Part shown: piece after piece, positions 47,743-59,728 of the stretch
How the letters are laid out: every line of letters starts with the position of its first letter
How positions within the stretch are numbered: position 1 is the first letter of the stretch
Origin: Salisapilia sapeloensis
Lineage: Eukaryota > Oomycota > Peronosporomycetes > Peronosporales > Salisapiliaceae
NCBI GenBank assembly: GCA_023334545.1
Contig: JAADVB010000011.1
Location: 83,609 to 147,608 of the forward strand
Direction of reading: 5' to 3'
DNA length: 64,000 nt
Notes under the pieces: model-generated
The model's input: the letters and a program-made list of their open reading frames with translations, nothing else
The model's database searches: none
Told to the model about the DNA's origin: nothing
Translations under genes and position numbers: made by a program

Positions 47743-49314
47743 ATGCGAATGTATCTCTTTTTCTTGCTGGGGATCCAATATGTACTTGCCACATCTTCCT
47801 TTCCAGCACAAAACCCTGCTGTCGTATGGTATGCTCCATTCCTGAGTGGAGGTGGGTATTGCAGTGAAGCACATGCATACGTCTTGGGATTGGACGAGAG
47901 AATGCAGTCCAAGTTCGATCTTACCTTGACACCTGTCCACGATGATACGAGTAGTGCCATACCAGAGTTTGATCTGCTCATGATACAGCATGGTGATTCC
48001 GTCAATGGAAAGTTTGTACGCGATTTGCCCACTGCTGCACATAACCTTTTACAAAGCGTATGTCAAATTCTATAATGGTCTACTGCATACCGCTGACGTA
48101 TCTAGTAGCATTGGGTAGAAGAGCGTGATATCGACCGAAGACTACGTCGTCGACCTAGCGTTGTTGCGATTTGCCATTCTGAGCCGGGTGCATGGCATCC
48201 AGCCAAGTATAGGACATCCAAGTGTCCACCGTCTCAAGCTGACTATGCTATTGGTCGCACCATGTTCGAGACGGATCGACTTCCGGACGGGTGGAGTGAT
48301 CGAATGAATGAAATGGATGAGCTATGGGTTCCTACCAAGTATAATCACCTTCAGCACTTCCATATGTAGAATCTTACAATCAATTGAATAGGTTTCAAGC
48401 AAAGGTGTTTGAAGATGGAGGAGTGGAACCATCTAAAATCATTGTCCTTCCTGAATCGGTCGATGTGAGCTTTTTCGATCCTTCAAATGTCCGTCAACCA
48501 TTCCCTCTTTCTAACTATGTCTCATCCATATCAAAAGACACAACTGTCTTCCTTTCAATTTTTAAATGGGAAGAACGAAAAGGCTGGCGTATCCTACTCC
48601 AGTCCTACCTCCAAACATTTACAAAAGATGAAAATGTTCTCTTAGTCGTACTTACGAATGGATATCACTCGGAAGCTAAATCGGAACATGACTTCACTAC
48701 GTTTATGGACAAGTTTGCAAGAGAGACGATGGACAAAGCGTTGGATGAATTACCAAAGATTCTAGTGCTACCACCACACTTGCCACAGAGTGACATGCCA
48801 GCTTTATATAAGGCAGCCTCTGCTTTCGTTCTACCCTCCAAAGGAGAAGGATGGGGAAGGCCTCATGTCGAGGCAATGGCAATGGAACTGCCGATTATTG
48901 CAACCTACTGGAGCGGACCAACAGAATACATGACGGAAGACAATTCCTATCCTTTACGCATCGATGGCTTATCAGAGGTACTAGAGACATTGTGCAAAGT
49001 AGAGTATAGATGACTTAAGAGATACATAGATAGGAGAGGGAGCCTTTCGTGGGCATCAATGGGCTGAACCATCTATCGCGCATTTAATGGAATTAATGCA
49101 AAGGATCAAAGACTATCCTGATGTACGCAACTTCGGATGCTGCTGTCATGGTAATTTGACTGAATGTTGTCTATAGGAAGCAAGAGAGCGAGGAAAGCAA
49201 GCTCGGCAAGATATGATAAAGCACTATGCACCAGATCCTATCGCGCGGACAGTTTTCGATCATCTTGGACGCATTTTGGATCACATCGAGGAGCAAAAAC
49301 GAGATGAACTATAA
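47743..49314 (+). CDS. Glycosyltransferase (GT-B fold, GT4-like) with signal peptide
   Basis: Five exons: 47743-48057, 48109-48338, 48392-48977, 49039-49122 and 49177-49314; 450 aa. The first 20 residues are a signal peptide (MRMYLFFLLGIQYVLATSS). The middle has SEPGAWHP and PDGWSDRMNEMDELWVPT, and the GT-B C-terminal half has VFLSIFKWEERKGW. EGWGRPHVEAMAMELPIIA contains the EX7E motif of retaining GT4 enzymes. The third splice acceptor (gagag/GGA) is the least certain. Substrate and product are unknown; ER/Golgi or secreted location follows from the signal peptide. Similar single-domain enzymes occur in bacteria and algae. Confidence 0.82.
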
Positions 49315-50112
49315 TACATTGTCTGAATTTATCTAATCGAGTGCGTAAGCTTTACTGTTCTTTATAAAATTTCCCTTTTGGAAATATAGCCTTCAACTAC
49401 GAGAGACACGAAGTACGTTTGACACACTTGTTTAGATGCGTAATACCCCTTCGTATGGCGCTTCTAGATTACTTCGTTCTTTAACTAGACGATGATCCGA
49501 TGGATAGTCGAATCAACTATACAACACAAATTTACTCAAGATAGCTCTACATCATGTAAACGCAAGAAGAAAATGAACGATTTAAAGATATACAACAAGC
49601 TCCTCTCCGTCGTAATCTGTAGATCTTGATGTATGATATATCACATGCTGTAATCGAAGCCTGAACTACCATACACCGCTAGGTTTTCATCTATATGAGC
49701 GGTAGAAAAAGGTTTTGCAGCACTTGACATTGTGAATAAAGACAAATAAACCCGCATATAGGATTGCCATCTTTCTAGAGGCATGAAGTGTACATATCGA
49801 TGAAATTGTACCTGTTCTTCCTACAATCACAGATTACAATCCGGCAGATGTATCCAAAATATAACGCAAGCAACTAGTATTACTTCAAGTAACCATCGTA
49901 CTCGTAAACTACTTCATAAAGATAGCCTAGGAGCATGCTTACTCTAAATATATACATCCTACACACTCTTCATCTTAGGCGTACGTGCCATGTGTTCTTA
50001 TCGGAATCCACGTTCCATAATACGTGTCGTGCGTCAGTGACAGCGAAGCCATCCAATTGGTGAGCATAATTTGAACGTGTATAGGTCGACATCAAGTTCA
50101 TTCCAAAGCGTC
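49315..50112. other. Intergenic, no gene recognised
   Basis: AT-rich 800 bp between two plus-strand genes. I see no open frame, repeat or RNA gene here. Confidence 0.6.
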
Positions 50113-51018
50113 ATGTCCGACTCGAACTCGTCCAGCATGCTCGATCTCGAGGTGCGAGAGATCTCCAGGTGGACGGCTGCATGGAACAGAGTCAAGTGGC
50201 CTCTCCTCCTGGCCTCGTTCATTCTTTTGATCATCGCGATCACACAACTTCCTATCGCTCCCTACCTAGTCGACTGGAGCGCTTGGATCCATGAACATCC
50301 TCTTTACGGAACCGTTCTCGCCCTCTTAGCGTTTTTCATCACGATCCCGCTCTGTCTTCCAGCGACACTTTTAGAAGCAGCTGCTGGCTCGCTATTTGGT
50401 ATCGCGTTTGGCGTGCTCATCATCTGCATTGGGAAGACTGGCGGATCGTTAATCGCCTTCTTACTAGGAAGGCACATGGGCAAATCAGTCATCGGCGGGT
50501 ACCTTGACGCCCGATTCCCTACTTTCCGAGCTCTAGCTCGTGTATTCAGCAGTACCTCGAGCTGGAAACCCTTGATGCTGTTCCAAATGTCCTCCATTCC
50601 AAACCTCATCAAGTGCTACGGACTAGCGATCACGGACGTTACACCTTATCGGTTCACCGTATCATCCTTGGTCGCTAGTGTCCCCCACGCATTGCTGTGG
50701 GCGTATATCGGTAGCCAAGCTAGTGACATTGCATTACTTTTATCTGGAAAAGGTCAGAACGGTGCGTCTGAGGGACTCGGAACGACACGAATCGTGATAT
50801 TGGTGATCGGGTCACTCGTAACGGCTTTAGCGATTGGTGCTCTAGTCGCGTATACTCGAAAGCAGATGCAAGAGTTACAGAGGAGAGAGCATTCGAGTGA
50901 TGAAGAGGATGCTTTGGTCGATGTCGTGGTGGAAGATCCTAATTGTTCCTCTGATGACAACTCCATCGTACGACACGATAGCGATGAAATCCTAAAACCT
51001 CGGATCACGCGTCATTGA
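50113..51018 (+). CDS. VTT-domain (SNARE-associated/TVP38-like) membrane protein
   Basis: Single exon, 301 aa from the ATG at 50113. Several hydrophobic segments are visible: LLLASFILLIIAITQL, TVLALLAFFITIPLCLP, an IAFGVLIICIGKTGGSLIAF segment, a central re-entrant region, and a final TM at IVILVIGSLVTALAIGALVAY. GSLFGIAFGVL and GRHMGK match the VTT domain (DedA/TVP38/TMEM64 group). The C-terminal tail is acidic and cytosolic-looking. Family members act in Golgi/ER membranes, and some are lipid scramblases. The specific role here is not known. Confidence 0.85.
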   Translation: MSDSNSSSMLDLEVREISRWTAAWNRVKWPLLLASFILLIIAITQLPIAPYLVDWSAWIHEHPLYGTVLALLAFFITIPLCLPATLLEAAAGSLFGIAFGVLIICIGKTGGSLIAFLLGRHMGKSVIGGYLDARFPTFRALARVFSSTSSWKPLMLFQMSSIPNLIKCYGLAITDVTPYRFTVSSLVASVPHALLWAYIGSQASDIALLLSGKGQNGASEGLGTTRIVILVIGSLVTALAIGALVAYTRKQMQELQRREHSSDEEDALVDVVVEDPNCSSDDNSIVRHDSDEILKPRITRH

Positions 51019-51068
51019 AACTACGTTGTATTTAAAGCGATAGAAAGACCTTTTCAAGTGATAACAAA

Positions 51069-51584
51069 TCAATTCTTTTTGGCAGTCGCTGTCTTTGCGG
51101 TCGTTTCTCGTGATACGGAATGCGCAGCAGCATTTCTAGTCTTATTCTTTTGACGCAACAGTGATTTTCGCTTTAACGCCATGCGATGCATGTGCAACGA
51201 ACTTCGCGCTGGTCGTGCCTGTCCGCCTTGAGTGCGATTATTCGTTTGTGCGCGATTGTTCGCGCCCACGAGCGAGATTCCATAGTTTTTATTCAACGCC
51301 ATTTGCAAATCCTTTGCTTCCAAGACAGTAGAACGACGGTGTTTGGCGGCATGGCTCGAGAACTGGACAACATCTTGGACGAAATCCGACGCCATCTCCA
51401 ATAACAGCTCTTCCACAGACGCTTCGAGTGCAAAGCGAGAGTCGATCTTACGCAGGAGATCACCGAGTTGTCTGTTGGGTGTTAAAGCTCTAGATGTAGT
51501 TGAGGATAGAGCATAGGAATTATGCGGTGGCCTCGTCGGTGGAGAAGCGTCCGAGTCGCCATTCATGGCACTCGCTTCTTCCAT
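51069..51584 (-). CDS. TAF12: TFIID/SAGA subunit TAF12 (histone fold)
   Basis: Single exon, 171 aa. A histone fold spans about residues 38-105: LGDLLRKIDSRFALEASVEEL, then LLEMASDFVQDVVQFSSHAAKHR, then STVLEAKDLQMALNKNYGI. This matches TAF12, which pairs with TAF4 (or ADA1 in SAGA). The C-terminal tail is basic and rich in Lys/Thr/Ala. It lies 3' to 3' with the VTT gene (51 bp apart) and is divergent from the small coiled-coil gene (93 bp), so packing is tight. Confidence 0.9.
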   Translation of the reverse strand: MEEASAMNGDSDASPPTRPPHNSYALSSTTSRALTPNRQLGDLLRKIDSRFALEASVEELLLEMASDFVQDVVQFSSHAAKHRRSTVLEAKDLQMALNKNYGISLVGANNRAQTNNRTQGGQARPARSSLHMHRMALKRKSLLRQKNKTRNAAAHSVSRETTAKTATAKKN

Positions 51585-51677
51585 TTTTGGTGCGTTTAGT
51601 ATTTTTAACAGTTAATGGCTTTCTAGCTGTTAAGTTGTCTCAGATACCATCAAAGAAAAAGAAAATTATAAAATAAA

Positions 51678-52130
51678 ATGGACGCAACGATCGACCGCTT
51701 CGGAGCGTTGCGTCTCCAAGAAGATGGTCGACAGAATGATGCTGAGAATGCAGCAAACTCTGTAAATGACGGACAGGAATATACACCGCAAGTCTCAAAT
51801 AGCAACACGGTGTTTCAAAATGATGCCGATGAAATGGAGAAATTCCGACAAGAATGCGACCACCGGCTGCAACAGGCACAACACGAGAATGAGCTCATGT
51901 ACAAGCGGCTGCAAGAGGTGGAAAAACAGAATGCGTTGATGCGGCAGGCTCTGAATAGTATGGATTCATATCGGAAGCAAGTGGACGATCAGAATATGCA
52001 CATTGAACAACTGCAGCAACAAGTGAAGCAATTACGTTCGAACAACGTTCAACTGCAATATATGCTCCAGCAGAGTGATGCGAATACCCAGGATAAATTT
52101 CTACCACCTCGACCGCCAGACATTTTCTAG
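51678..52130 (+). CDS. Small coiled-coil protein, unknown function
   Basis: Single exon, 150 aa. Residues 50-135 are a Gln-rich coiled coil with clear heptads (ENELMYKRLQEVEKQNALMRQAL, then IEQLQQQVKQLRSNNVQLQYML). The C-terminus is PRPPDIF. The N-terminus is disordered and Asn/Gln-rich. I recognise no family. It is divergent from TAF12, with about 93 bp between start codons, so it may share regulation with it. Confidence 0.65.
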   Translation: MDATIDRFGALRLQEDGRQNDAENAANSVNDGQEYTPQVSNSNTVFQNDADEMEKFRQECDHRLQQAQHENELMYKRLQEVEKQNALMRQALNSMDSYRKQVDDQNMHIEQLQQQVKQLRSNNVQLQYMLQQSDANTQDKFLPPRPPDIF

Positions 52131-53342
52131 ACGTTCGATGTGGACCAGACTGGTTTTGGCTGTGAATATGAAGCAAAGCAGCATTTTGCGCAAGGTCGAC
52201 CCACGTCGCGAGTATATAAATTTATAATAATGCAACGAAATTGGAATGATTCGATTCTTGTCGGGAGTAGTTGGAGCAATTTGTGTTTAATACAGGCTCA
52301 AAATTTCTGTAGAGACGTTTGAACTGTGATTCTTGTACTGGTGACAAGTGCCTATATATGATTGTCGTCATGGAAACGTTAATGAGAGATCGGAGAGAGA
52401 GAGAGAGCAACATTTAATATATATAGGACAAAATGGAAATGCTTCGAATGATCAAGGAGTACGTTGATACGGCATGTACGATCCATCGGGTCGATCTCTA
52501 GATCAATCAAAGTCGACTCTTAGAACACTTTGATTTTCTACTTTGTTGCCACTATTGTTGCCACTCTCTGCGCTTTGATATAGCGATCATTACCACGAGC
52601 CATTTCCTTCTGGTTGGTACACTTGAGTTTTCATACAATTCGAAATGGTTTCAATATGCAAACTACTGGCATCTTAGGATCAATTTCCAGACTTGCTATT
52701 GAAGAGTCTAGTTCTCATATGCTTTCCTAAATCTCAATTTTTCAATCATTTTACATAAAGGTTAACGAAGTAATAGTCGAGACTCAAGTCCTATCGATTC
52801 AACGTCATCTCCTATGATATTCGTGGTAATGTACAATTACAAAATATCCTCAGCCGCACTTCAACTTGATCAATTGACGAGACGGAGTCGAGAGATTGTT
52901 GGCTGGGTACTTCAGATATGACCTGGAAATAGCTGAAGAAGAGTTTGGTCTTCAATTAACGTATCGCAGTGCTTGATTGAAAAGCGGCATATCATGATGT
53001 ATTGGGATACCAATACCTACGACATGTTGCCACAAGTCAGTTTTCCTTTCAAAAGTTTCTAGGACTATAGAGACCGACAACTTTTTAATTTCGAAATCTT
53101 TGCTTCCTCAGTTAGCCGACGTACAGTTTTGTCCATATCGATGCGATGGACTGGCAATCGCACACAGATAGAACTTCAAATTCCATGAAAGTCATTCAAT
53201 CAATCGAATCTCACTTAAATAGAAACATTTTAACACCATTCGGTATATTTGACCCATTGAAATAGATACAATATACCTACTCAAGCGCACAATCTACGGA
53301 CAGCCATCAGCGACTCCAGGTAGTGCTCCGAGTACGACGATA
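52131..53342. other. Intergenic with a short (GA)n tract
   Basis: 1.2 kb without a supported gene. A short GA microsatellite lies at about 52393-52407, close to a TATATATA run. Otherwise AT-rich single-copy sequence. Confidence 0.6.
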
Positions 53343-54624
53343 ATGCTGCCAGTACAGCGTCTTATGCTTCACGGGCGTCGAGCTGCCATCTACCAGCGCA
53401 CGTCCACATCTTCCTACCCACGTTTTTTAAGCTCCAAGTGCGTTATCGATCACAATGGCATTGATAAGTGGGGTCAAGTAGCTCACTTTTATGCTTCTGG
53501 TCACCTAGAGGACCGACACAAGATGATCAAGAAGAGAAGCCGGTAACAAACAAGCAGTTATGGGACAATGTATTGTCGAAACAGGGCAAAGCTGCAAGTG
53601 GAAAGAGTGGGGACTTGCTATACGAAAACCATCGCAAGGTATGTCAAAGTCCAGTCATCCCATCACGCTGTATATACTAGCAGTAAACGACAGGTTGCTC
53701 ATATTAAATCTACTTGCTAGACGTTCTTTGGCTTCACGTCAGCCGGTTCGCTCGCTCACGTACGTAAAGCTTTTTGACTATCGATAGCTATCTCTCATGC
53801 CGTCATTAGATTGCGTTTTGGTCCTGGTTCAAAGGATATGAAGAAAGCATGCTCGAAAGTATACCACTTATTAATGTATTACAGGCCTAGACTTAAATGT
53901 TGCAAATAGTGCTTCCGCAGCTTGGTGAACCAACGACATTTTCATGGCTTACGAACAACTACGGGTCGACACTTGGATTAGGATCTAGTGTCCTCCTTGC
54001 TTTTGTGGTTGCCTTCCACGCTCATGTACACTCTTGTATACGATTCCTGGATATATCATCCATGCTCACGTTTGTTGATAGCGTGCTGTGGCTCGTATCT
54101 CTGTCGTATCCGGCGGAGATAAATTGCGTATCACGACGCACAAGTTCTTTGGTGTATGTCTTTATGGTTTCGTACAGAGTATAGCGTCGTAACATGTTTT
54201 GTAGGACCTTTCGGCGTCACGTGATGTTCCTGCCACTCAAGTGTCTGCGAACCCGAACACAAAGAACTACTTGATTATGAAGCTTGGGAATGACCGAGGC
54301 TTTTATCTTGTCGATGTCAACGGGACGTTTTACAATCGTCCGAAATTGGAGAGCATGATTACCTTCCGCACAGACTTTGTAAGAATTGCTGCTGACGATA
54401 TCTTTTACGTCGATGCTAATGGTATGATCTAGACGGAGCATGAGAAAATGATGAAGACAAAGGATAACACGATCGAAGTACGAACGGACTTGCCTCGCAC
54501 AAATCTTTCGTCAGAGAATGCTACTAAAAAGCAGCATCCAAAGAAGGTGAATCCCAATAAGAAGAATGGAAAAGGAGGTAAACATCCGCCGAAAGGCAAA
54601 GGTAGGAAGCAACAGAAAAAATAG
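53343..54624 (+). CDS. TMEM223-like mitochondrial membrane protein
   Basis: Eight exons in 1.28 kb: 53343-53437, 53509-53638, 53721-53759, 53810-53858, 53910-54025, 54082-54153, 54205-54378 and 54433-54624; 288 aa. All joins are in frame; one exon is only 39 nt. The N-terminus (MLPVQRLMLHGRRAAIYQR) looks like a mitochondrial presequence. Two membrane segments follow (FFGFTSAGSLAHIAFWSWF and STLGLGSSVLLAFVVAFHAH). Then RAVARISVVSGGDKLRITTHKFFG and KLGNDRGFYLVDVNGTFYN match the TMEM223 layout. Human TMEM223 is a complex IV (COX1) assembly factor. The C-terminal 60 residues are Lys-rich and appear to be an oomycete extension. Confidence 0.78.
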
Positions 54625-54945
54625 AAGATCGTAGTTTTGCACCATCTACAATGGTCATTCACATGCAAGCGTATATGTGTTTACTTCCGAGGCAATACAC
54701 ATCAAATCTATAGCTTTTGTACTGTAGAATAGGATGTATGCTGTGTCATTCATTATCAAGACGCGTAAATGTCCACCTACGTATGATGCGAATAAAGCGA
54801 ATACTACCAATGCATGCTGTTAGACCAAAAACCTAGAGGATGATATAAGATTTACCTAGAATCCATGCAAATAGTATAACGAATTGTATTTGAAACGATA
54901 TTAGCTTTGCGACCTTTAGCAAGGGTGCACTACTATTCCGCAGTG
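54625..54945. other. Intergenic, or upstream exon of armadillo-like gene
   Basis: A good acceptor (gatattag) near 54900 is followed by open frame into the next gene, so an unrecognised first exon may lie here. Confidence 0.4.
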
Positions 54946-56141
54946 ATGGTGCAGAGTGAATTGCTCCCGACTGTATTAGAGCGTTTCCGCCTCGGAGTGG
55001 ATGGTATGGATATGCGAAATGCTCTCGCTGAAATTGCAATGAGAGTGACTCAGCATGAAGATCGTAAAGTGTTTCGCAAAGCCGATGGGGCAACGACTAT
55101 GCGTAAGTTCCCGATGATCAATTCTCATGAAAATTGGTTTCTATAGCAACTTGACTCATGGTGGCAATAGTTGACCATTTATGCAGGATCATGGAGGAGC
55201 AATCGACGATGCAGAATAAGTATGAGTGCTCAGAGGTATTCGGATCCACGTGCGTAGTTTCATCAACATCTTATGCAAAGTTCGAAGTAAGCCATATCTT
55301 GCATCACAGATGGACGATGGATGAAGTACAAGACTCATTGCAGTTCACATGTACGTATGGTTCAGTTTTGTGTTGGTCATTGTGAATAAACATATTAGCA
55401 ACCCTCGATGTAGTAATTGGACTGTGTCACGCATCTTTGGATATCAAGATGTGTCTCCAGCTCCTCGACCAACAAGCGATGGATGCTTTAATCACTCTGT
55501 ATCAAAACTTGCCTTCCACTAGTGCAGCTTGCAAATGCTACAGTTTGGAAACAATTCGTAATTTATGCTATCCAAGTCCTATCGAGTCGAAGCTCCCGAC
55601 AGAAGCTGTTCCACTACTGTGGCAAGTCCTCTTGCATGACTCAAAGGTATTTCTCGTGTTACAATAAAGAATACAAACTGCCATATTCTAAATGATTATT
55701 ATTAACAAGAATGCGGAACGAGTTGCTGCTGCAGATGCGTTATGCAACCTCGCATTCCATTCTCCTCAGTTAGTATTTCCATCAGCGTCTCAAGTTAGCT
55801 CAGCTATAGAAGTATTCTTCGGAAGTGACGACGCAGCACTAAAGACATCAGTTGCCGACTTATTGGCTAATCTTTGTGCTGATACCTCTATCTGTTTACT
55901 CATGCTATACGATCTGGATGAACGCAAACCGACCCGGCGGTATAAGCATTCGGGAGCAGTATATTTGATCGAACTTATACAGAAGGTGGAAAATGTCTCT
56001 TTAAAAACATCCATGGAAACTTGGGCACATAACCTATCGTGGAGTGATCCAGAGTCCAAGCGTTTTATTCAAAAAGTGTGCTTAAGCAGCTTCATGGAAA
56101 GGTTTGCTGTCGGTCAGGATATAGAGAATAATAACAACTAA
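54946..56141 (+). CDS. Armadillo-like repeat protein (possible RSPH14 relative)
   Basis: Exons 54946-55102, 55171-55235, 55281-55350, 55399-55646 and 55710-56141; 323 aa. The 45-nt intron 55236-55280 is a multiple of three and might be retained. Helical pairs resemble armadillo repeats: ALAEIAMRVTQHEDRKVF, DALITLYQNLPSTSAA, RVAAADALCNLAFHSPQL and KTSVADLLANLCADTSI. The start is uncertain, as the frame is open upstream to a splice acceptor. RSPH14, a radial-spoke armadillo protein, is one candidate given other flagellar genes nearby, but the match is only by shape. Confidence 0.6.
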
Positions 56142-56161
56142 ATAAGGCAAGTAAAACTGCT

Positions 56162-59100
56162 TTAAAAATCAGTATCAAATTCATCGTTGTCGTCGTTATC
56201 CTGGATCGTGTCCTTCATACTCCCACTACTAAAGACATCATTTTTCTTGCCTAGTGAAGCATCTTTTCCTCCAACTATGCTTCCGAGATCCACGTCGTCA
56301 TCATCCGTCTCAAACAAGTTTCGCATCTTTCCTCCCGATAGTAACTACATGCGCGATTGGATTGTTAAATATTCAAGCTACCATACATTTATATGTATAA
56401 ATATATATGTGCACGACATTACTTTCGCTCCGAGTCCGTATTGAGGACTTCGCGTAGGTCGGTGGACATTTTCAACAGCGCTTTTCTTTCCACTGTAAAG
56501 TATAATAAGCTCCCCGCAAGACGTAGAAATATATCGTGACAGTCGAATATACATACCTAGCAGAGAAAGTGGATGTAGTTTGTGTAAGGAATGCATTTTG
56601 AAGTAAGCTTGGCATTGTCGACGACTTGGATAATTCCTTTTCCTTAGATTTGGATTCTTCAAATGTGTCTGCCGACTTAGATCCCGCGAGCTGTCCTTTG
56701 TCCTTTGACTCATTTGGAATAGATGAATCTTTTAAAGGAAGAGTCAAGCCTGATCGAGTCGGACTGCTTAAAGGTGCTCCGCATACCCCAGCTAAGAACT
56801 CTCGTAGCTTTCGCTTCATCCTGTTGTCGCAGTTGCCGTTTTGGCGTAGGAGTTCATCTGTATATATCTCAATGACTTTGTCTGTCTTCATGGCTTTCTT
56901 GGCCAGTTGTCTCATATGCGCAGACAATATTTTCCAAGTGTCTACTTCATATTCTTTATTCGAGCGATGAAGCTCGTTTAGTCTGTTTTCACTCATTCGT
57001 CCTTCAAAGGCTCGAGGTGGAAAGATGTATGGGCCACACTCACTTACTACGTCCAAAAGAGCTTGCAGTACAGTTGTTGCAGACTCAAATGCTAGTCCAG
57101 ATTGACTATTCCGAATCGCCATTTTAATCAGTTCTCGCTTTTTGTCGTCCGAAGCTGTAGTTTCTACCAATACTTCCTCTTCATTTTCGATCGCATCATC
57201 TAGCCGGCTTGTAAGTCCACGAACAGCAGCAAGTCGATCTTTCCCAGACAAACTGCTAGTGAAAGAAGCGGTATCTGTGGGTAGTACTTCTTTAAGCCCA
57301 TCATCATCTGCCTGTGGTGCGGATTCTAATGGCTTAGCTTCGAAACTATCCTTTTCTTTTAGTTGAATAGTAGGCTCTACCGCAGATGGATGCGTTGCAA
57401 CTTCTGTTTCGCTATTCACTTCTACTTCTATTGATAGCTTACTCTCGCTCTTGTCTTGCTTCATTGGTTTTACAGGACTAGAGTTCGTGGAACTGAGTGG
57501 CGATAATGACAGTCTATCGAAATCTAATGGGTTGTCATCCGACAAAGTTTCTTCCTTCAAGCTAGAAGAAGCCAATTCTTCCTTCTTAACATCTTCGTCA
57601 ATCTGCAGAGATTCATCTTTTGTTTGCAGATTTTCCTCTTTGACTTCGTCAGATACTGCATCAAGCGGTACCACTATATCGCTTACAATCAAACTATCTC
57701 CATTCTTCTTGCCATCAAAAGGCACATTGGTAGCTCCCGTTTGCTCTGTTGCTTTAAATTCTTCTTGTGACGCACCAGCTTTCTCCTCTTCATGGTGCTC
57801 GTCCGCTTTATCATCGAAACTTCCTTTCGTAGTAATTTGGAATGCGTTTTTGTCTTGATTTTGCTTTTCCGTCGAAATATCTTCATCCGATTGATGCTTT
57901 GTTTGACAGTTTGGCTTGTTTTGTACTATTATCGCATCGAGCAAAGAATTGGTGCTCTCCCCCTGAAGACTTGACTGGAAGGGCTGCCCAACATTATAAC
58001 AATTATCTGTCACTTTAGATCCTTTATCCAACTCAAGTGAAGCTGACGTCTGATCGGTTCTAGATACACCAGTAGGTTTTTCATATTTGTCTTGTGCTTT
58101 TCCCTTTAAATCTTCGAGCTGGTTTCTATCTGTCACGATAGAAAGAGTTGATGCTAGCGGATGCTTTGATGGAGAAATGCTAATCGCATCAACAGACTCG
58201 GGAGTATTGTCTAAACCTGTGCCTGTGACGAAAATGGATGAGGATTCATCTTGTTCCGGTTCTTCCAAAACGGTTGGCAGCAGACCGTGACTTGGATGTA
58301 GGTTACCGCTACTTGATATTCCACCATACAAATCTGTCGCTGGGTGTACACTGGTATTGTTCTTACCATTTCCATCCGAAGTGTGTAAAGGTTGCGGGGT
58401 GGACGCTGGGTGGTGCTTCGGAGGATTGTTTGAATACGAAATTAAGCTAATGAATGTACATTTAGCAATTGGTTCGTAGTGATTGAAAGTTATACATGCG
58501 TATGCGTACACTTGGTTTCGTCCTGTTAGCGCCTTGAGTGCACTGCGCGGAGACAGTGCATCAAGAAATTCATCTAACAACACAGGACAATCAAAGTGTT
58601 AGTGAGTCGATCATCTCTCTACGTTTATCATAAAAAACCTTGTCTCTCTTTGCATTCAGAAGCTGATTTATCTTGAGCTGCAACTTCCGATTCCAAATTT
58701 GATCGTGCTGTTGCCGCTTGGACTCGAACCGCGTCTCGAAACTTTTGCTCTACTTTCGCGTCAACCTTTAAGCAATATTTAATTTCTAGACAGATTGATG
58801 TAGTGACCTTGGAGAGTTGAGTGCGATTGCAATACTTGGTGCTCATACACTTGATTTTGGGCCAAGTGCTCTTCCAGTTCAATTTCTTGTCGCTATTTAT
58901 AAGACAGGTGAGTACTCTATCCGACAGATTGAGTAGAATATCAATAGTTACCAGTGTCCGGATGCGTTCTTCTATATCCCGTTCCTGAGCAAAGCCCTGT
59001 ATCGACTCAGCTTTTTGAATTGAAGAAAAGGCGGTGATATGAAAAGTACTTTTGTAGCAACACGGCGTCTTTGTTCCATGCTTTGCTTCTTCGCTTCCAA

Positions 59101-59562
59101 ACGTCGAAGTCGTTCAAGTCGCTTACGTCTTAATTTCTTTTGCCATGCAGGGTACCCTCGTACCACTTTCTCGATATACATTTTCTTCTCATACTCCAAG
59201 GAAGTTCGTGTTCGAGATATATCATTCTTGCTCTGGATATAATTATCTCGAACACGCTGATGAGCTTCATGAATAGATCGAATAAACTCTTCATTCCTTT
59301 TCTCTGCTGATCTCGCTGCAGCCTTTAATGTCTTTGCCTTTGCTTTCTTACTCTCCAATGTGATACAATGAAACTCAGCGGCCGTCGACTCCCGTAAGTG
59401 GATACTCTTCTCCAGCTCCTCACGCCGTACAGCTCTAGTACCATAAAGTTAATCATCCGATTTTCTATACGTGTTTGCTTGGAAGAAAAGAATATACAGC
59501 TCTTGACGCTTATCCCGTAGCATTTGCAAACGACTCTCAAAGTCCATCGTGGCATGTGCCAT
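56162..59562 (-). CDS. Coiled-coil protein with acidic middle region, unknown function
   Basis: Nine exons: 59562-59498, 59434-59050, 59005-58952, about 58892-58851, 58765-58639, 58573-58510, 58446-56557, 56480-56423 and 56344-56162; 955 aa. All joins keep frame. Several introns carry CTAAC-type branch sites, for example the one before 58573. The first 270 residues are basic coiled coil. A long Ser/Glu/Asp-rich disordered region follows, then a helical domain around CGPYIFPPRAFEGRMSENRL and MRQLAKKAMKTDKVIEIYTD. The end is acidic (FETDDDDVDLGS...DDNDEFDTDF). I recognise no family. It is divergent from SMC2, 166 bp away. Confidence 0.7.
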
Positions 59563-59728
59563 ATCCAATCCAAAAATGGGATGTACCCATCGCGACGTTT
59601 CACGTGTTAACTTCAACATCTAACCTATCAGTTATTTCACTCTCTGATACAACCACTTCACGCGGGAAATTCGAGTGGCAAAAAGCGTCGGTAAGAGCTA
59701 GAGTAGCTGCGTACTTGCTGCCTTGATC

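Noticed and set aside
47476-48042. 188-codon minus-strand frame
   Set aside because: It overlaps the real first exon of the glycosyltransferase on the other strand and the first exon/intron of the E2 gene, and is not conserved-looking.
52393-52407. (GA)n tract as a promoter GAGA element
   Set aside because: Short simple repeat about 930 bp from the next gene start; no evidence of function.
56400-56469. Separate small acidic-protein gene starting at the ATG at 56469
   Set aside because: Its exon join does not keep frame, whereas joining the same sequence as exons 8 and 9 of the 955-aa gene keeps frame at every junction.
58700-58745. tRNA B-box-like sequence (minus strand ggttcgagtcc)
   Set aside because: The flanking bases do not form a T stem, no A box or acceptor stem is found, and the site is inside a coding exon.
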